NCBI GenBank assembly: GCA_947454695.1
Contig: CANGMW010000066.1
Span: 1-10,584 of the forward strand
Length of the DNA: 10,584 bases
DNA from: Comamonadaceae bacterium
GTDB taxonomy: Bacteria; Pseudomonadota; Gammaproteobacteria; Burkholderiales; Burkholderiaceae_C
Reading direction: 5' to 3'
Positions 1 to 7,047 of the stretch are shown here, piece by piece. The notes beneath the pieces were generated by a model. The model was not told the DNA's origin, did no database searches, and was given only the letters and a program-made list of their open reading frames with translations. Positions within the stretch are counted from its first letter, which is position 1. Each line of letters begins with the position of its first letter. The position numbers were made by a program, and so were the translations under genes.

Positions 1-2
1 AT

Positions 3-215
3 GCCTCCACCCAGTTATTTCACGTGGTGCGCCAGCACCCGTTTGCCCATGCCACTTTGAGTGACGAGGACGTGCGCATTAATTTCGCCGAACACGCCCA
101 GGCAGGGGATCGGGTGGCGGTGGTCGTCACCGCACCGCTCACCACCGATGAAGTCTGGACGCCGTTTGCCCCCGGCGAGTTGCGTGTGTTTGTGGACGGC
201 GCACCGCTGCCCTGA
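3..215 (+). CDS. Class II glutamine amidotransferase (YafJ-like), C-terminal fragment
   Basis: This is an open frame entering from the left edge and ending at TGA 213-215, so about 70 C-terminal residues are visible. The segment reads like the end of YafJ-type class II glutamine amidotransferases: a VVRQHPFAHATL stretch, then a D/E-rich turn, AGDRVAVVVTAPLTTDEVW, and a final PGELRVFVDG strand. Family members carry an N-terminal nucleophilic cysteine (Ntn hydrolase fold) that releases ammonia from glutamine; that part lies outside the window, so catalytic competence cannot be judged. The cellular substrate of YafJ proteins is not well established. GTG codons at 24 and 27 are internal, because the frame stays open to the window edge with family-like sequence. 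The gene converges on gshB. Identification rests on remembered family sequence of a short segment and is moderately sure. Confidence 0.68.
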   Translation, partial: ASTQLFHVVRQHPFAHATLSDEDVRINFAEHAQAGDRVAVVVTAPLTTDEVWTPFAPGELRVFVDGAPLP

Positions 216-242
216 CGGGCAAAAAATCAACGCACGAGCGGT

Positions 243-297
243 GAAGGTCGAAGGCGCAGGACGAAGGTCGCAGGACGAATGCGCTGGCCGCTGGCCG
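243..297. repeat. Two short tandem repeats in the gap between convergent genes
   Basis: The 89-base gap between the amidotransferase stop and the gshB stop contains two imperfect tandem repeats. GAAGGTCG occurs at 243-250 and 263-270, and CGCAGGACGAA occurs at 255-265 and 269-279, so the two units interleave as a degenerate duplication. Immediately after, CGCTGGCCG occurs at 282-290 and again at 289-297 (a 7-base period). There is no convincing U-tract hairpin here. The likely origin is replication slippage in non-coding DNA; no function is evident. Confidence 0.6.
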
Positions 298-304
298 ATC
301 AGCC

Positions 305-1243
305 TCATGCGGCTTGCAGCGCGTCCATGAACATGGCGGCCACATCAAAGCCGGTCTGGTCGGTGATTTCCTGAAAACAAGTGGGACTGGTGACGTTGAT
401 TTCGGTCAGACTGTCGCCGATCACATCCAGGCCGATGAGCAACAAACCGCGCGCGGCCAACACCGGGCCGATGGCGTTGGCAATCTCCAGGTCACGTGCG
501 CTCAGGGGCTGCGCCACGCCCTTGCCGCCTGCCGCCAGGTTGCCGCGCACTTCATTGCCTTGCGGGATGCGCGCCAGACAGAACGGCACCGGCTTGCCAC
601 CGATCACCAACACGCGCTTGTCGCCGTCCTTGATGGCGGGCAGGTACTTTTGCACCATCACGCTTTGCGCGCCCTGGCGGTTGAGTGTCTCGCTGATGGA
701 GCCTAAGTTCATGCCGTCGGGCGTAACGCGGAAAATCCCGGCACCGCCCATGCCGTCCAAGGGCTTGAGGATGATGTCGCCATGCTCGGCATGGAAGCGC
801 CGGATCTCCGATTCCTGGCGCGTGACCAAAGTGGGTCCGATGAATTGAGGAAAGGCCATGATGGCCAGTTTTTCTGGATGGTCACGCAAGGCGGCTGGCT
901 TGTTGAACACCCGCGCACCTTCACGCTCAGCCTGCTCCAAGAGGTGCGTGGCGTAAAAAAACTCGCTGTCAAAAGGCGGGTCTTTGCGCATCACCACGGC
1001 ATCAAACTCCTTGAGTGCACGCACACCTGCGTGCTTCACTTCAAACCAACGGTCTGCATCGCCGGTGAGCACAATCTCCCGAACCTGCGCCGTCACCTGC
1101 GCGCCACGCTGCCACAGCAGCTCGCGGGTTTCGCAGGCCGACACCGTGTGGCCACGCCGCTGCGCTTCGCGCATCATGGCGAAGGTGCTGTCTTTGTAAG
1201 TGCGGAAGGTCTCCAGCGGGTCTGCGACAAATAGAAGGTTCAT
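305..1243 (-). CDS. gshB: Glutathione synthetase
   Basis: The 312-residue protein is the second enzyme of glutathione synthesis. It joins gamma-glutamylcysteine to glycine with ATP in the cytoplasm. Length and sequence match the bacterial GshB family (E. coli GshB is 316 aa). Visible landmarks are the N-terminal KDSTFAMM (residues 17-24), MRKDPPFD (85-92), the ATP-grasp nucleotide loop ILKPLDGMGGAGIFR (158-172), KDGDKR (205-210), the substrate and phosphate loop RIPQGNEVRGNLAAGG (225-240) and the metal-binding LTEINVTSPT (279-288). All key segments are intact. The ATG at 1241-1243 gives the family N-terminus (MNLLFVADPLE), although no strong Shine-Dalgarno precedes it. The partner enzyme gshA lies about 3.2 kb upstream on the same strand, separated by kup and by an oppositely oriented receptor gene, so gshB probably has its own promoter. 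Confidence 0.97.
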   Translation of the reverse strand: MNLLFVADPLETFRTYKDSTFAMMREAQRRGHTVSACETRELLWQRGAQVTAQVREIVLTGDADRWFEVKHAGVRALKEFDAVVMRKDPPFDSEFFYATHLLEQAEREGARVFNKPAALRDHPEKLAIMAFPQFIGPTLVTRQESEIRRFHAEHGDIILKPLDGMGGAGIFRVTPDGMNLGSISETLNRQGAQSVMVQKYLPAIKDGDKRVLVIGGKPVPFCLARIPQGNEVRGNLAAGGKGVAQPLSARDLEIANAIGPVLAARGLLLIGLDVIGDSLTEINVTSPTCFQEITDQTGFDVAAMFMDALQAA

Positions 1244-1328
1244 GGTCAGGGTCCGGGGCTAGGTGAATGTCTCAATGCCACAGTGTCAAAATCACGTTAA
1301 GGTAAACAATCTTTAGCAGGAGTCTCTC
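1244..1328. promoter_or_regulatory. Divergent intergenic region between gshB and the Bug receptor gene
   Basis: These 85 bases must hold the start signals of gshB (leftward) and of the receptor gene (rightward). On the minus strand there is an exact -35 hexamer TTGACA (1284-1289), but 16 to 18 bases downstream I find only poor -10 matches (TCACCT or TTCACC at about 1261-1267). On the plus strand GTGTCA (1283-1288) with AACAAT (1305-1310) is a weak 4/6 plus 4/6 pair and would start transcription almost on the ribosome-binding site. The two -35 candidates overlap, which would tie the two promoters together if real. Promoter boxes are tentative; only the need for signals here is firm. Confidence 0.35.
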
Positions 1329-2297
1329 ATGAAACGTCGTCAACTTCTTCAAGCTACCTCTTTGTTGGCGCTGCCCAGTCTGGGCATGGCACAAGACAAG
1401 TACCCCAATAAACCCATCACCATCGTGTGCCCTTACCCGGCCGGCGGCAACACGGACCAGCGCTCGCGGCAGTTCGGCCGCTTCCTGTCCACCGCACTGG
1501 GTGTTCCGGTGATTGTGGACAACAAGCCCGGCGCCGGCGGCAACATCGGCACCGAAATCATTGCGCGCGCCAAGCCCGATGGCTACACCATCGGCATGGG
1601 CAATTTTGCGCCGCTGTCGGTCAACCCCACCATGTTCAAAAAAGTGAACTTTGACCCCAACAAAGATTTCGCCCCGATTTGCCTGATCGAGCGCGGCCCG
1701 CTGGTGCTGATGGTGCGCCCCGACTCGCCCTTTAAGAATGTGAAGGACATCGTCGCCGCCGCTAAGGCCAAGCCCGGCGGGCTGTCTTATGCCAACGGCG
1801 GCACCGGTGGCTCCCACCACCTCGCGGCCGAGATGTTCAAAAAAATGGCCGGCGTGGACATCACCAACATTCCCTACAAAGGCGGAGCGCCCGCTGCCAT
1901 GGATTTGATGGGTGGTCAGGTGGACATGATGTTTGAGCAGATGTACGCCGCCTCGGCCAACATCCGCGCGGGCAAGATGCGCCCGCTGGCCATCACCAGC
2001 CTGAAACGCTCGCCGCAATTTCCCGAAGTCCCCACCATGGCAGAGCAAGGCTTCCCCGGCTACGAGATCAGCAACTGGCAAGGCTTCATCGCGCCGACCG
2101 GAACACCCGCAGCGATCCTCAAGCTGCTCAATGAAGTGACCAACAAAGCCTTGGCCGACCCCACCATCAAGGAGCAGATGCTGGCACAAGGCAATGAGCT
2201 TGGTGGCGGCACACCGGAGCAATTCGCGGCGCACATCAAGGCTGAAAGCGAGCGTTGGAGCAAGCTGGTGCTGTCAGCCAAAATTTCAGCGGACTGA
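1329..2297 (+). CDS. Bug-family tripartite tricarboxylate transporter periplasmic receptor
   Basis: This 322-residue solute-binding protein belongs to the Bug (TctC-like) family that is greatly expanded in Burkholderiales. Such proteins bind small carboxylates or related ligands in the periplasm and deliver them to a TctA/TctB membrane pair, or act as sensors. The signal peptide is MKRRQLLQ followed by a hydrophobic core, with probable cleavage after Ala21 (LGMA|QDKYP); the twin arginine could allow Tat export. Family landmarks are YPAGGNTDQRSR (36-47), VDNKPGAGGNIG (63-74), LSYANGGTGGSHHLAAE (152-168), IPYKGGAPAAMDLMGGQVD (181-199) and WQGFIAPTGTP (250-260). A good Shine-Dalgarno AGGAG (1318-1322) lies 6 bases before the ATG. 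No tctA or tctB gene is in the window, so it is an orphan receptor here. The ligand cannot be inferred. It is the only complete plus-strand gene. Confidence 0.93.
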   Translation: MKRRQLLQATSLLALPSLGMAQDKYPNKPITIVCPYPAGGNTDQRSRQFGRFLSTALGVPVIVDNKPGAGGNIGTEIIARAKPDGYTIGMGNFAPLSVNPTMFKKVNFDPNKDFAPICLIERGPLVLMVRPDSPFKNVKDIVAAAKAKPGGLSYANGGTGGSHHLAAEMFKKMAGVDITNIPYKGGAPAAMDLMGGQVDMMFEQMYAASANIRAGKMRPLAITSLKRSPQFPEVPTMAEQGFPGYEISNWQGFIAPTGTPAAILKLLNEVTNKALADPTIKEQMLAQGNELGGGTPEQFAAHIKAESERWSKLVLSAKISAD

Positions 2298-2309
2298 GGC
2301 ACTTAAACG

Positions 2310-2345
2310 AAAAAGCCCACGTCGCACTGCCGGCGTGGGCTTTTT
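2310..2345. terminator. Bidirectional intrinsic terminator between Bug gene and kup
   Basis: A perfect 12-bp inverted repeat is present: AAAAAGCCCACG (2310-2321), a 12-base spacer, and CGTGGGCTTTTT (2334-2345). The GC-rich core is flanked by A5 on the left and T5 on the right, so the transcript forms a hairpin followed by a U-run in either direction. It lies 13 bases after the receptor stop codon and 36 bases beyond the kup stop codon, and so can terminate both convergent genes. Confidence 0.92.
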
Positions 2346-2381
2346 GCCATCGTCGCACGCAAGGTGCACTGCGACCAGCCT

Positions 2382-4250
2382 TCAGATTTCGATCTTGGAG
2401 CCCAACTCCACCACTGAGTTGTTGGGCAAATTCAAGAAGGCCGCCGCACCACTGGCGTTGTGGTGCATTTGCGCAAACAGCTTTTCACGCCAGGACGCCA
2501 TGCCGCTGCCCAGGGTAGGAATCACAATGTCGCGCGAGAGGAAGTAGCTGGTGGTCATGTCATCCATCTCACATCCACGACCGCGCAACTCACGCAGTGC
2601 CACAGGCAAATCCGGATCATTTTTAAAACCATAGTGCACGGTGACCTGCCAGCAGTCATGGCCCAGGGGTTCAATCTCGACGCGCTTGTCTAAGCCGATC
2701 CAAGGCACTTCATGGCTGCGCACCGTGACGAATAAGTTGTTGGCGTGCAAGACCTTGTTGTGTTTGAGGTTGTGCAACAGGGCATTGGGCACCGTGCCCG
2801 GCTCGGCGGTCAGAAACACGGCCGTGCCTTCCACCCGCACCGGTGGACTGACAAAAATGGCTTCCAAAAAGCTGCGGATGTCGATGGCGTCAGCTCGGAG
2901 AGCTTTATTGAGCAAATGTCGACCTTCTTTCCAAGTGGCCATGACGATGTACAACAACAGCGCCATGACCAGTGGGAACCAGCCGCCTTGAACAATTTTC
3001 AGGGAGTTGGACGCAAAGAAAGCAGCATCCACGACGAACAAAAATCCCGTGGCGAGAATACACACCGGCAAGGAATAGCCCCAGCCATAGCGAATCACAA
3101 AATAGGTGAGCAAGGTGGTGATGAGCATGACCAGACTCACCGAAATGCCGTAGGCGGCAGCCAACGCTGAGGAGGAGCCAAAGAACACAACGGCAATCAC
3201 CACCCCCATGAGCAAAGCCCAATTCACGGCCGGAATATAAATTTGGCCTGTGTCCTTGATGGAGGTGTGAAGGATAGACAAACGCGGCAAAAAGCCAAGT
3301 TGAATGGTTTGTTTGGTCGCAGAGTAAGCGCCCGAGATCAGGGCCTGAGACGCAATCACGGTCGCCGCCGTAGCCAACACCACCATGGGCAAGAGCGCCC
3401 ATTCCGGGAACATCAAAAAAAACGGATTTTCGGCTGCTTGGGGGTCGCCCAGCACCAGCGCACCTTGTCCGAAATAGTTGATCAGTAAAGCCGGCATAGC
3501 CAAACCAAACCAGGCCAGTCGAATGGGCTGCTTGCCAAAATGCCCCATGTCCGCGTACAGCGCCTCAGCACCTGTCACGCACAAAAACACCGCCCCCAAG
3601 GTGATGAAGGCTATGTGAAAATGTTCGTAGGCAAACGCAATCGCATAAGTGGGCGAAACGGCCACCAGCACATGGGGGGTTTGTGCAATCTGCACCACGC
3701 CGGCCACGGCCAGCACACCAAACCAAGCCACCATGATGGGGCCAAAAAACTGACCAATGCTGGCGGTGCCTCGGCGCTGCACAGCAAACAACAGCACCAG
3801 CACCACGAGTGAGATGGGCACCACATACGCTTTGGCAGCGGGGGTGACGATCTCTAAGCCTTCTACTGCCGACAACACGGAGATGGCCGGGGTGATCACC
3901 CCATCGCCAAAAAATAGCGCCACCCCGAACACGCCGACCACCAGCATGATGCTGCGCAGTCGGGCGTCGTTGCCGATGGACTGGGAAGCGAGCGCTAACA
4001 ACGCCATCAGACCACCCTCGCCATGGTTGTCTGCCCGCATGATGAGCAGCACATATTTGAGCGACACAATCGTGGTGAGCGTCCAGAAAAACAAGGACAA
4101 GACGCCCAGCACATTGTCAGGCGTGATGGGCACATGCCCACTCGCGAAGACCTCTTTGAAGGCATACAGCGGCGAGGTGCCGATGTCGCCGTACACAACA
4201 CCAATGGCGCCTAAAGTGAGCGCCGCAAGAGACGATTTGGTTGCTGACAC
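2382..4250 (-). CDS. kup: Kup-type low-affinity potassium uptake transporter
   Basis: Kup is an inner-membrane K+ importer, generally regarded as a K+/H+ symporter, of the HAK/KUP/KT family. The N-terminus has the signature GVVYGDIGTSPLY (residues 17-29) and MRADNHGEGG (71-80). About twelve hydrophobic segments fill roughly residues 8-450, and a hydrophilic cytoplasmic C-terminal domain follows to the end. I choose the GTG at 4248-4250 because it gives 622 residues, the same length as E. coli Kup, and the usual short leader (SATKSSLAAL) before the first helix. An in-frame GTG at 4317-4319 would add 23 residues (GCQAHNSSPYFTEP...) that do not resemble the family and would overlap the best promoter candidate. 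gshA lies 151 bases upstream on the same strand. One sampled 60-base line is 53 percent GC, slightly below a sampled gshA line. No disruption is seen. Confidence 0.96.
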   Translation of the reverse strand: MSATKSSLAALTLGAIGVVYGDIGTSPLYAFKEVFASGHVPITPDNVLGVLSLFFWTLTTIVSLKYVLLIMRADNHGEGGLMALLALASQSIGNDARLRSIMLVVGVFGVALFFGDGVITPAISVLSAVEGLEIVTPAAKAYVVPISLVVLVLLFAVQRRGTASIGQFFGPIMVAWFGVLAVAGVVQIAQTPHVLVAVSPTYAIAFAYEHFHIAFITLGAVFLCVTGAEALYADMGHFGKQPIRLAWFGLAMPALLINYFGQGALVLGDPQAAENPFFLMFPEWALLPMVVLATAATVIASQALISGAYSATKQTIQLGFLPRLSILHTSIKDTGQIYIPAVNWALLMGVVIAVVFFGSSSALAAAYGISVSLVMLITTLLTYFVIRYGWGYSLPVCILATGFLFVVDAAFFASNSLKIVQGGWFPLVMALLLYIVMATWKEGRHLLNKALRADAIDIRSFLEAIFVSPPVRVEGTAVFLTAEPGTVPNALLHNLKHNKVLHANNLFVTVRSHEVPWIGLDKRVEIEPLGHDCWQVTVHYGFKNDPDLPVALRELRGRGCEMDDMTTSYFLSRDIVIPTLGSGMASWREKLFAQMHHNASGAAAFLNLPNNSVVELGSKIEI

Positions 4251-4298
4251 AAAGCTGCCCCGATGGGTTTGTCGGGGTTCCGTGAAATAGGGTGAGCT

Positions 4299-4326
4299 AT
4301 TGTGCGCTTGGCACCCCACCCCGCAA
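4299..4326 (-). promoter_or_regulatory. Possible kup promoter
   Basis: Read on the minus strand, TTGCGG (4321-4326) and CACAAT (4299-4304) are 16 bases apart. The -10 matches the sigma-70 consensus at 4 of 6 positions and the -35 at 3 of 6. Transcription would start near 4292 and give a leader of about 40 bases before the GTG at 4250, which agrees with that start and excludes the upstream GTG at 4319. The match is only fair, so this is tentative. Confidence 0.3.
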
Positions 4327-4358
4327 GAAGAGGGGGCTCTCTAAACCCCGAAAACTCG

Positions 4359-4380
4359 AAAAATGTTGCGCCGCAGCAAC
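4359..4380 (-). terminator. Weak hairpin with U-run downstream of gshA
   Basis: On the minus strand, 21 bases after the gshA stop codon, GTTGC (4376-4380), a 6-base loop TGCGGC and GCAAC (4365-4369) are followed by ATTTTT. This has the shape of a small intrinsic terminator, but a 5-bp stem is weak, so read-through from gshA into kup is likely. The same bases could instead be an inverted-repeat operator site; the sequence alone does not decide. Confidence 0.4.
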
Positions 4381-4401
4381 TGGAAATGTCGCCTAATGGA
4401 C

Positions 4402-5697
4402 TTACTCGTAGACCTCAGCTTGCGGATCGGTCGCTTCGAGCTCGTAACTGGCGGCCAACATGGCTAAACGACCCACCACGCCGTACATGTAAAAGCGATT
4501 GGGCGCACTGGCGCCGGGCTTCACGCCGGGTTGGGGTAACTGGGTACTTTCATCAAAGGCCAGGGGAACAAAACTGGCGCCCGGCGCATTGAGGTTTTCA
4601 TCGATGCCGCGTTCAGCATGCACGCGGTAGAACCCACCCACCACGTAGCGGTCCATCATGTAGACCACGGGCTCAGCCACCGCATCGTTCATGCGCTCAT
4701 TGGTCAGCACGCCTTCCTGGATGATGACTTCGCTGACTTCCTGGCCGTCTTTGATGACGCTCATTTTGTTGCGGCTTTTGCGATTGAGAGCTTCGAGCTC
4801 TTTGGCATCGCGCACCGTCATGATGCCCATGCCGTAGGTGCCGTTGTCGGCCTTGACCACCACAAACGGCTTTTCCTTGATCCCGTATTCTTTGTACTTG
4901 CGCCGCACCTTGGTCAACAAAGCATCCACATTCGTGGTCAGGCACTCCATGCCGGTGCCTTGCGCAAAATTGACTTCGCCGCATTGCGCAAACATCGGGT
5001 TGATCAGCCAAGGGTCGATGCCCAGGAGTTTGCCAAATCGCTTGGACACCTCTTCGTAGCTGCGGAAATGCTGGCTCTTGCGCCGGGTACACCAGCCGGC
5101 GTGCAAAGGCGGCAAGAGGTATTGCTCGTGCAGGTCTTCCAAAATGCCGGGCACGCCCGCGCTCAAGTCGTTGTTCAGCAAAATCGTGCACGGGTCAAAA
5201 TCTTTGAGTCCTATGCGACGTTTGGTGCGAATCACCGGTTCGAGCAGCACCGACTCGCCGTTGGGCAACTCGATGGTGGTGGCTTTCTTGATGTCCGGGC
5301 TGATCGAGCCGATACGCACATTCAGACCGGCCATGTGAAAAATGCGCCGCAACTGCGCCAGATTGCTCAGGTAAAAAGTGTTGCGGGTGTGGTTCTCAGG
5401 TATGAGCAGCAGGTTGCGTGCTTCGGGGCAGATTTTCTCAATGGCGGCCATGGCCGCTTGCACCGCCAAGGGCAACATGGCGGGCGTGAGGTTGTTCCAG
5501 CCGCCGGGAAACAGGTTGGTGTCCACCGGCGCGAGTTTGAATCCGGCATTGCGAATATCCACCGAGCTGTAAAACGGCGGGGTATGTTCCATCCACTCCA
5601 AGCGGAACCAGCGCTCGATGGCGGGCATGGAGTCCAGCACGCGCTGTTCCAGCTCGTTGATGGGACCAGTCAGTGCGGTAATGAGGTGTGGGACCAT
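4402..5697 (-). CDS. gshA: Glutamate-cysteine ligase, ferrooxidans type
   Basis: The 431-residue protein catalyses the first, ATP-dependent step of glutathione synthesis, gamma-glutamylcysteine formation. It belongs to the class first defined in Acidithiobacillus ferrooxidans and common in Betaproteobacteria, which is distinct in sequence from the E. coli enzyme. Landmarks are DIRNAGFKLAPVDTNLFPGGWNNL-like sequence (split over residues 47-70), LLIPENHTRN (97-106), the basic TKRRIGLKDFDP (158-169), LLPPLHAGWCTRRKSQHF (194-211) and the glycine-rich VVKADNGTYGMGI (280-292). Length is normal for the family and no key segment is missing. The ATG at 5695-5697 is supported by a Shine-Dalgarno GGAAG (5704-5708) 6 bases upstream. 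It follows proA by 69 bases on the same strand, so it may be partly co-transcribed with the leuS-proA run. Its product feeds GshB, encoded further downstream. Confidence 0.96.
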   Translation of the reverse strand: MVPHLITALTGPINELEQRVLDSMPAIERWFRLEWMEHTPPFYSSVDIRNAGFKLAPVDTNLFPGGWNNLTPAMLPLAVQAAMAAIEKICPEARNLLLIPENHTRNTFYLSNLAQLRRIFHMAGLNVRIGSISPDIKKATTIELPNGESVLLEPVIRTKRRIGLKDFDPCTILLNNDLSAGVPGILEDLHEQYLLPPLHAGWCTRRKSQHFRSYEEVSKRFGKLLGIDPWLINPMFAQCGEVNFAQGTGMECLTTNVDALLTKVRRKYKEYGIKEKPFVVVKADNGTYGMGIMTVRDAKELEALNRKSRNKMSVIKDGQEVSEVIIQEGVLTNERMNDAVAEPVVYMMDRYVVGGFYRVHAERGIDENLNAPGASFVPLAFDESTQLPQPGVKPGASAPNRFYMYGVVGRLAMLAASYELEATDPQAEVYE

Positions 5698-5711
5698 GCG
5701 TTTCTTCCAGA

Positions 5712-5743
5712 ATCTGCCTACTCAGATGGGGCCGAGAAGCCCC
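5712..5743 (-). other. Two adjacent small hairpins between proA and gshA
   Basis: In the 69-base gap the minus-strand transcript can form GGGGC-(6-base loop)-GCCCC (5728-5732 with 5739-5743), directly followed by ATCTG-(6-base loop)-CAGAT (5712-5716 with 5723-5727). The second stem ends three bases before the gshA Shine-Dalgarno (5704-5708). No U-run follows either stem, so this is not a standard terminator. It could reduce read-through, mark an RNA-processing site, or affect gshA translation; none of these is shown. Confidence 0.4.
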
Positions 5744-5766
5744 CTTGCAAGAGCGAAGCGCAGTTG

Positions 5767-7047
5767 TCAGTTGCGAACTTCGCCTTGCCCCAGAACGATG
5801 TACTTCAGCGACGTCAGCCCTTCCAGGCCCACCGGGCCGCGGGCATGAAATTTATCAGTGCTGATGCCGATCTCGGCGCCCAGCCCGTACTCAAACCCAT
5901 CGGCAAATCGCGTGCTGGTGTTGACCATCACACTACCGGAATCGACCTCGCGCAAAAACGCCTGCGCATGCACGTGGTCGCGGGTGATGATGGCGTCGGT
6001 GTGGTGACTGCCATAGCGGTTGATGTGGGCAATTGCCTCGTCCAGCCCGTCCACCAGCTTGACGCTGATGATCGGGGCTAAATACTCAGTGGACCAATCC
6101 GCTTCGGTCGCATCCTGCAGCTTGGCATTCGGCACTGAGGCCAACAAGGCACGGGCTTGCGGGTCGCACCGCATCTCCACGCCTTTGGCCGCAAACACCG
6201 CGCCGATGCGGGGCAAAAATTGGGCGGCCACGCCGCGTGCCACCAGCAGGCTTTCGCTGGCGTTGCAGGGGCTGTATTTGTTGGTTTTGGCGTTGTCAGC
6301 CACCGTCACCGCCATGTCGATGTCACAAGGGTCGTCGACATAGGTGTGGCAGTTGCCATCCAGATGTTTAATCACCGGCACCTTGGCATCGCGGCTGATG
6401 CGCTCAATGAGCGACTTGCCGCCACGGGGAATCACCACGTCCACATACTGCGGCATGGCGATGAGTTGCCCCACCACCTCGCGGTCGGTGGTCTGCACCA
6501 TTTGCACCGCGTCAGCCGGTAAGCCACAAGCCACCAAGGCTTGCTGGACCAGCCGGGCCAGGGCTTTGTTGGACTCAATCGCTTCGGAGCCGCCACGCAA
6601 AATGCAGGCATTGCCGCTTTTGATGGACAGGCTGGCCGCTTCGATCGTCACATTGGGCCGGCTTTCGAAAATCATGGCGAACACGCCAATCGGCACGCGC
6701 ATCTGCCCCACGCGAATACCGCTGGGTTGCTGCTTCATGCCGATCACTTCGCCAATGATGTCGGGCATGGCCGCCAGCTGTTCGCAGCCCAGCGCGACCG
6801 TCTCGATCACTTTAGGCGTGAGTTTGAGCCGGTCGACCATCGGCGCATCCAGCCCTGCCGCTTGTGCGCGGACGAGGTCTCGCGCGTTATCGTCCTGCAA
6901 GGCTTGCACATTGGCGCGCAACAAAGCCGCCAGATGACGCAGGGTTTTATTTTTGGCATCGGCGCTGGCACGCGCCATCAGGGCCGAAGCCGCTTTGGCT
7001 TGAACGCCCAGGGTTTGGCTGTCAGCGATGAGTGTGCTCGAGGTCAT
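5767..7047 (-). CDS. proA: Glutamate-5-semialdehyde dehydrogenase (gamma-glutamyl phosphate reductase)
   Basis: ProA reduces gamma-glutamyl phosphate with NADPH to glutamate-5-semialdehyde, the second step of proline synthesis, in the cytoplasm. The 426-residue protein has the aldehyde dehydrogenase fold typical of the family (about 417 aa in E. coli). Visible motifs are the nucleotide-binding region around MIFESRPNVTIEAASL (125-140), ILRGGSEAIESN (149-160), VIPRGGKSLI (205-214), HLDGNCHTYVD (228-238), the catalytic cysteine in KYSPCNASES (Cys261), VMVNTSTRFADGFEYGLGAE (373-392) and HARGPVGLEGLTSLKY (401-416). I choose the ATG at 7045-7047, which gives MTSSTLIADS and the family length. Extending to 7140 would add 31 residues that lie over the end of holA and have no family match. 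The start overlaps the holA stop as ATGA, so translation is probably coupled. It is the last gene of the tight leuS-lptE-holA-proA run. Confidence 0.97.
   Translation of the reverse strand: MTSSTLIADSQTLGVQAKAASALMARASADAKNKTLRHLAALLRANVQALQDDNARDLVRAQAAGLDAPMVDRLKLTPKVIETVALGCEQLAAMPDIIGEVIGMKQQPSGIRVGQMRVPIGVFAMIFESRPNVTIEAASLSIKSGNACILRGGSEAIESNKALARLVQQALVACGLPADAVQMVQTTDREVVGQLIAMPQYVDVVIPRGGKSLIERISRDAKVPVIKHLDGNCHTYVDDPCDIDMAVTVADNAKTNKYSPCNASESLLVARGVAAQFLPRIGAVFAAKGVEMRCDPQARALLASVPNAKLQDATEADWSTEYLAPIISVKLVDGLDEAIAHINRYGSHHTDAIITRDHVHAQAFLREVDSGSVMVNTSTRFADGFEYGLGAEIGISTDKFHARGPVGLEGLTSLKYIVLGQGEVRN

Noticed and set aside
209..220. GCCC-TGAC-GGGC hairpin at the end of the amidotransferase gene
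   Set aside because: The stem has 4 bp, includes the stop codon in its loop, and is followed by A rather than T on the coding strand, so it is not an intrinsic terminator.
222..244. Possible gshB terminator (T6 run on the minus strand)
   Set aside because: The only stem before the T-run is about three pairs (CGC/GCG), too weak to call.
1272..2234. Minus-strand open frame (320 codons) over the Bug receptor
   Set aside because: It is a shadow of the receptor gene: repetitive His/Gly/Asp composition, no domain, and no start context.
4251..4319. Upstream GTG start for kup
   Set aside because: It adds 23 non-conserved residues, exceeds the usual 622-residue length and overlaps the best promoter candidate.
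4365..4380. GTTGC-N6-GCAAC as a binding site of a known regulator such as PhaR
   Set aside because: The half-sites are short, I cannot match them to a defined operator, and the trailing T-run fits a weak terminator at least as well.
4618..6081. Long plus-strand open frame (487 codons) over gshA and proA
   Set aside because: It is antisense to two clearly identified genes, its histidine-, valine- and glutamine-rich translation has no recognisable domain, and such frames arise from codon bias on the opposite strand at this GC level.
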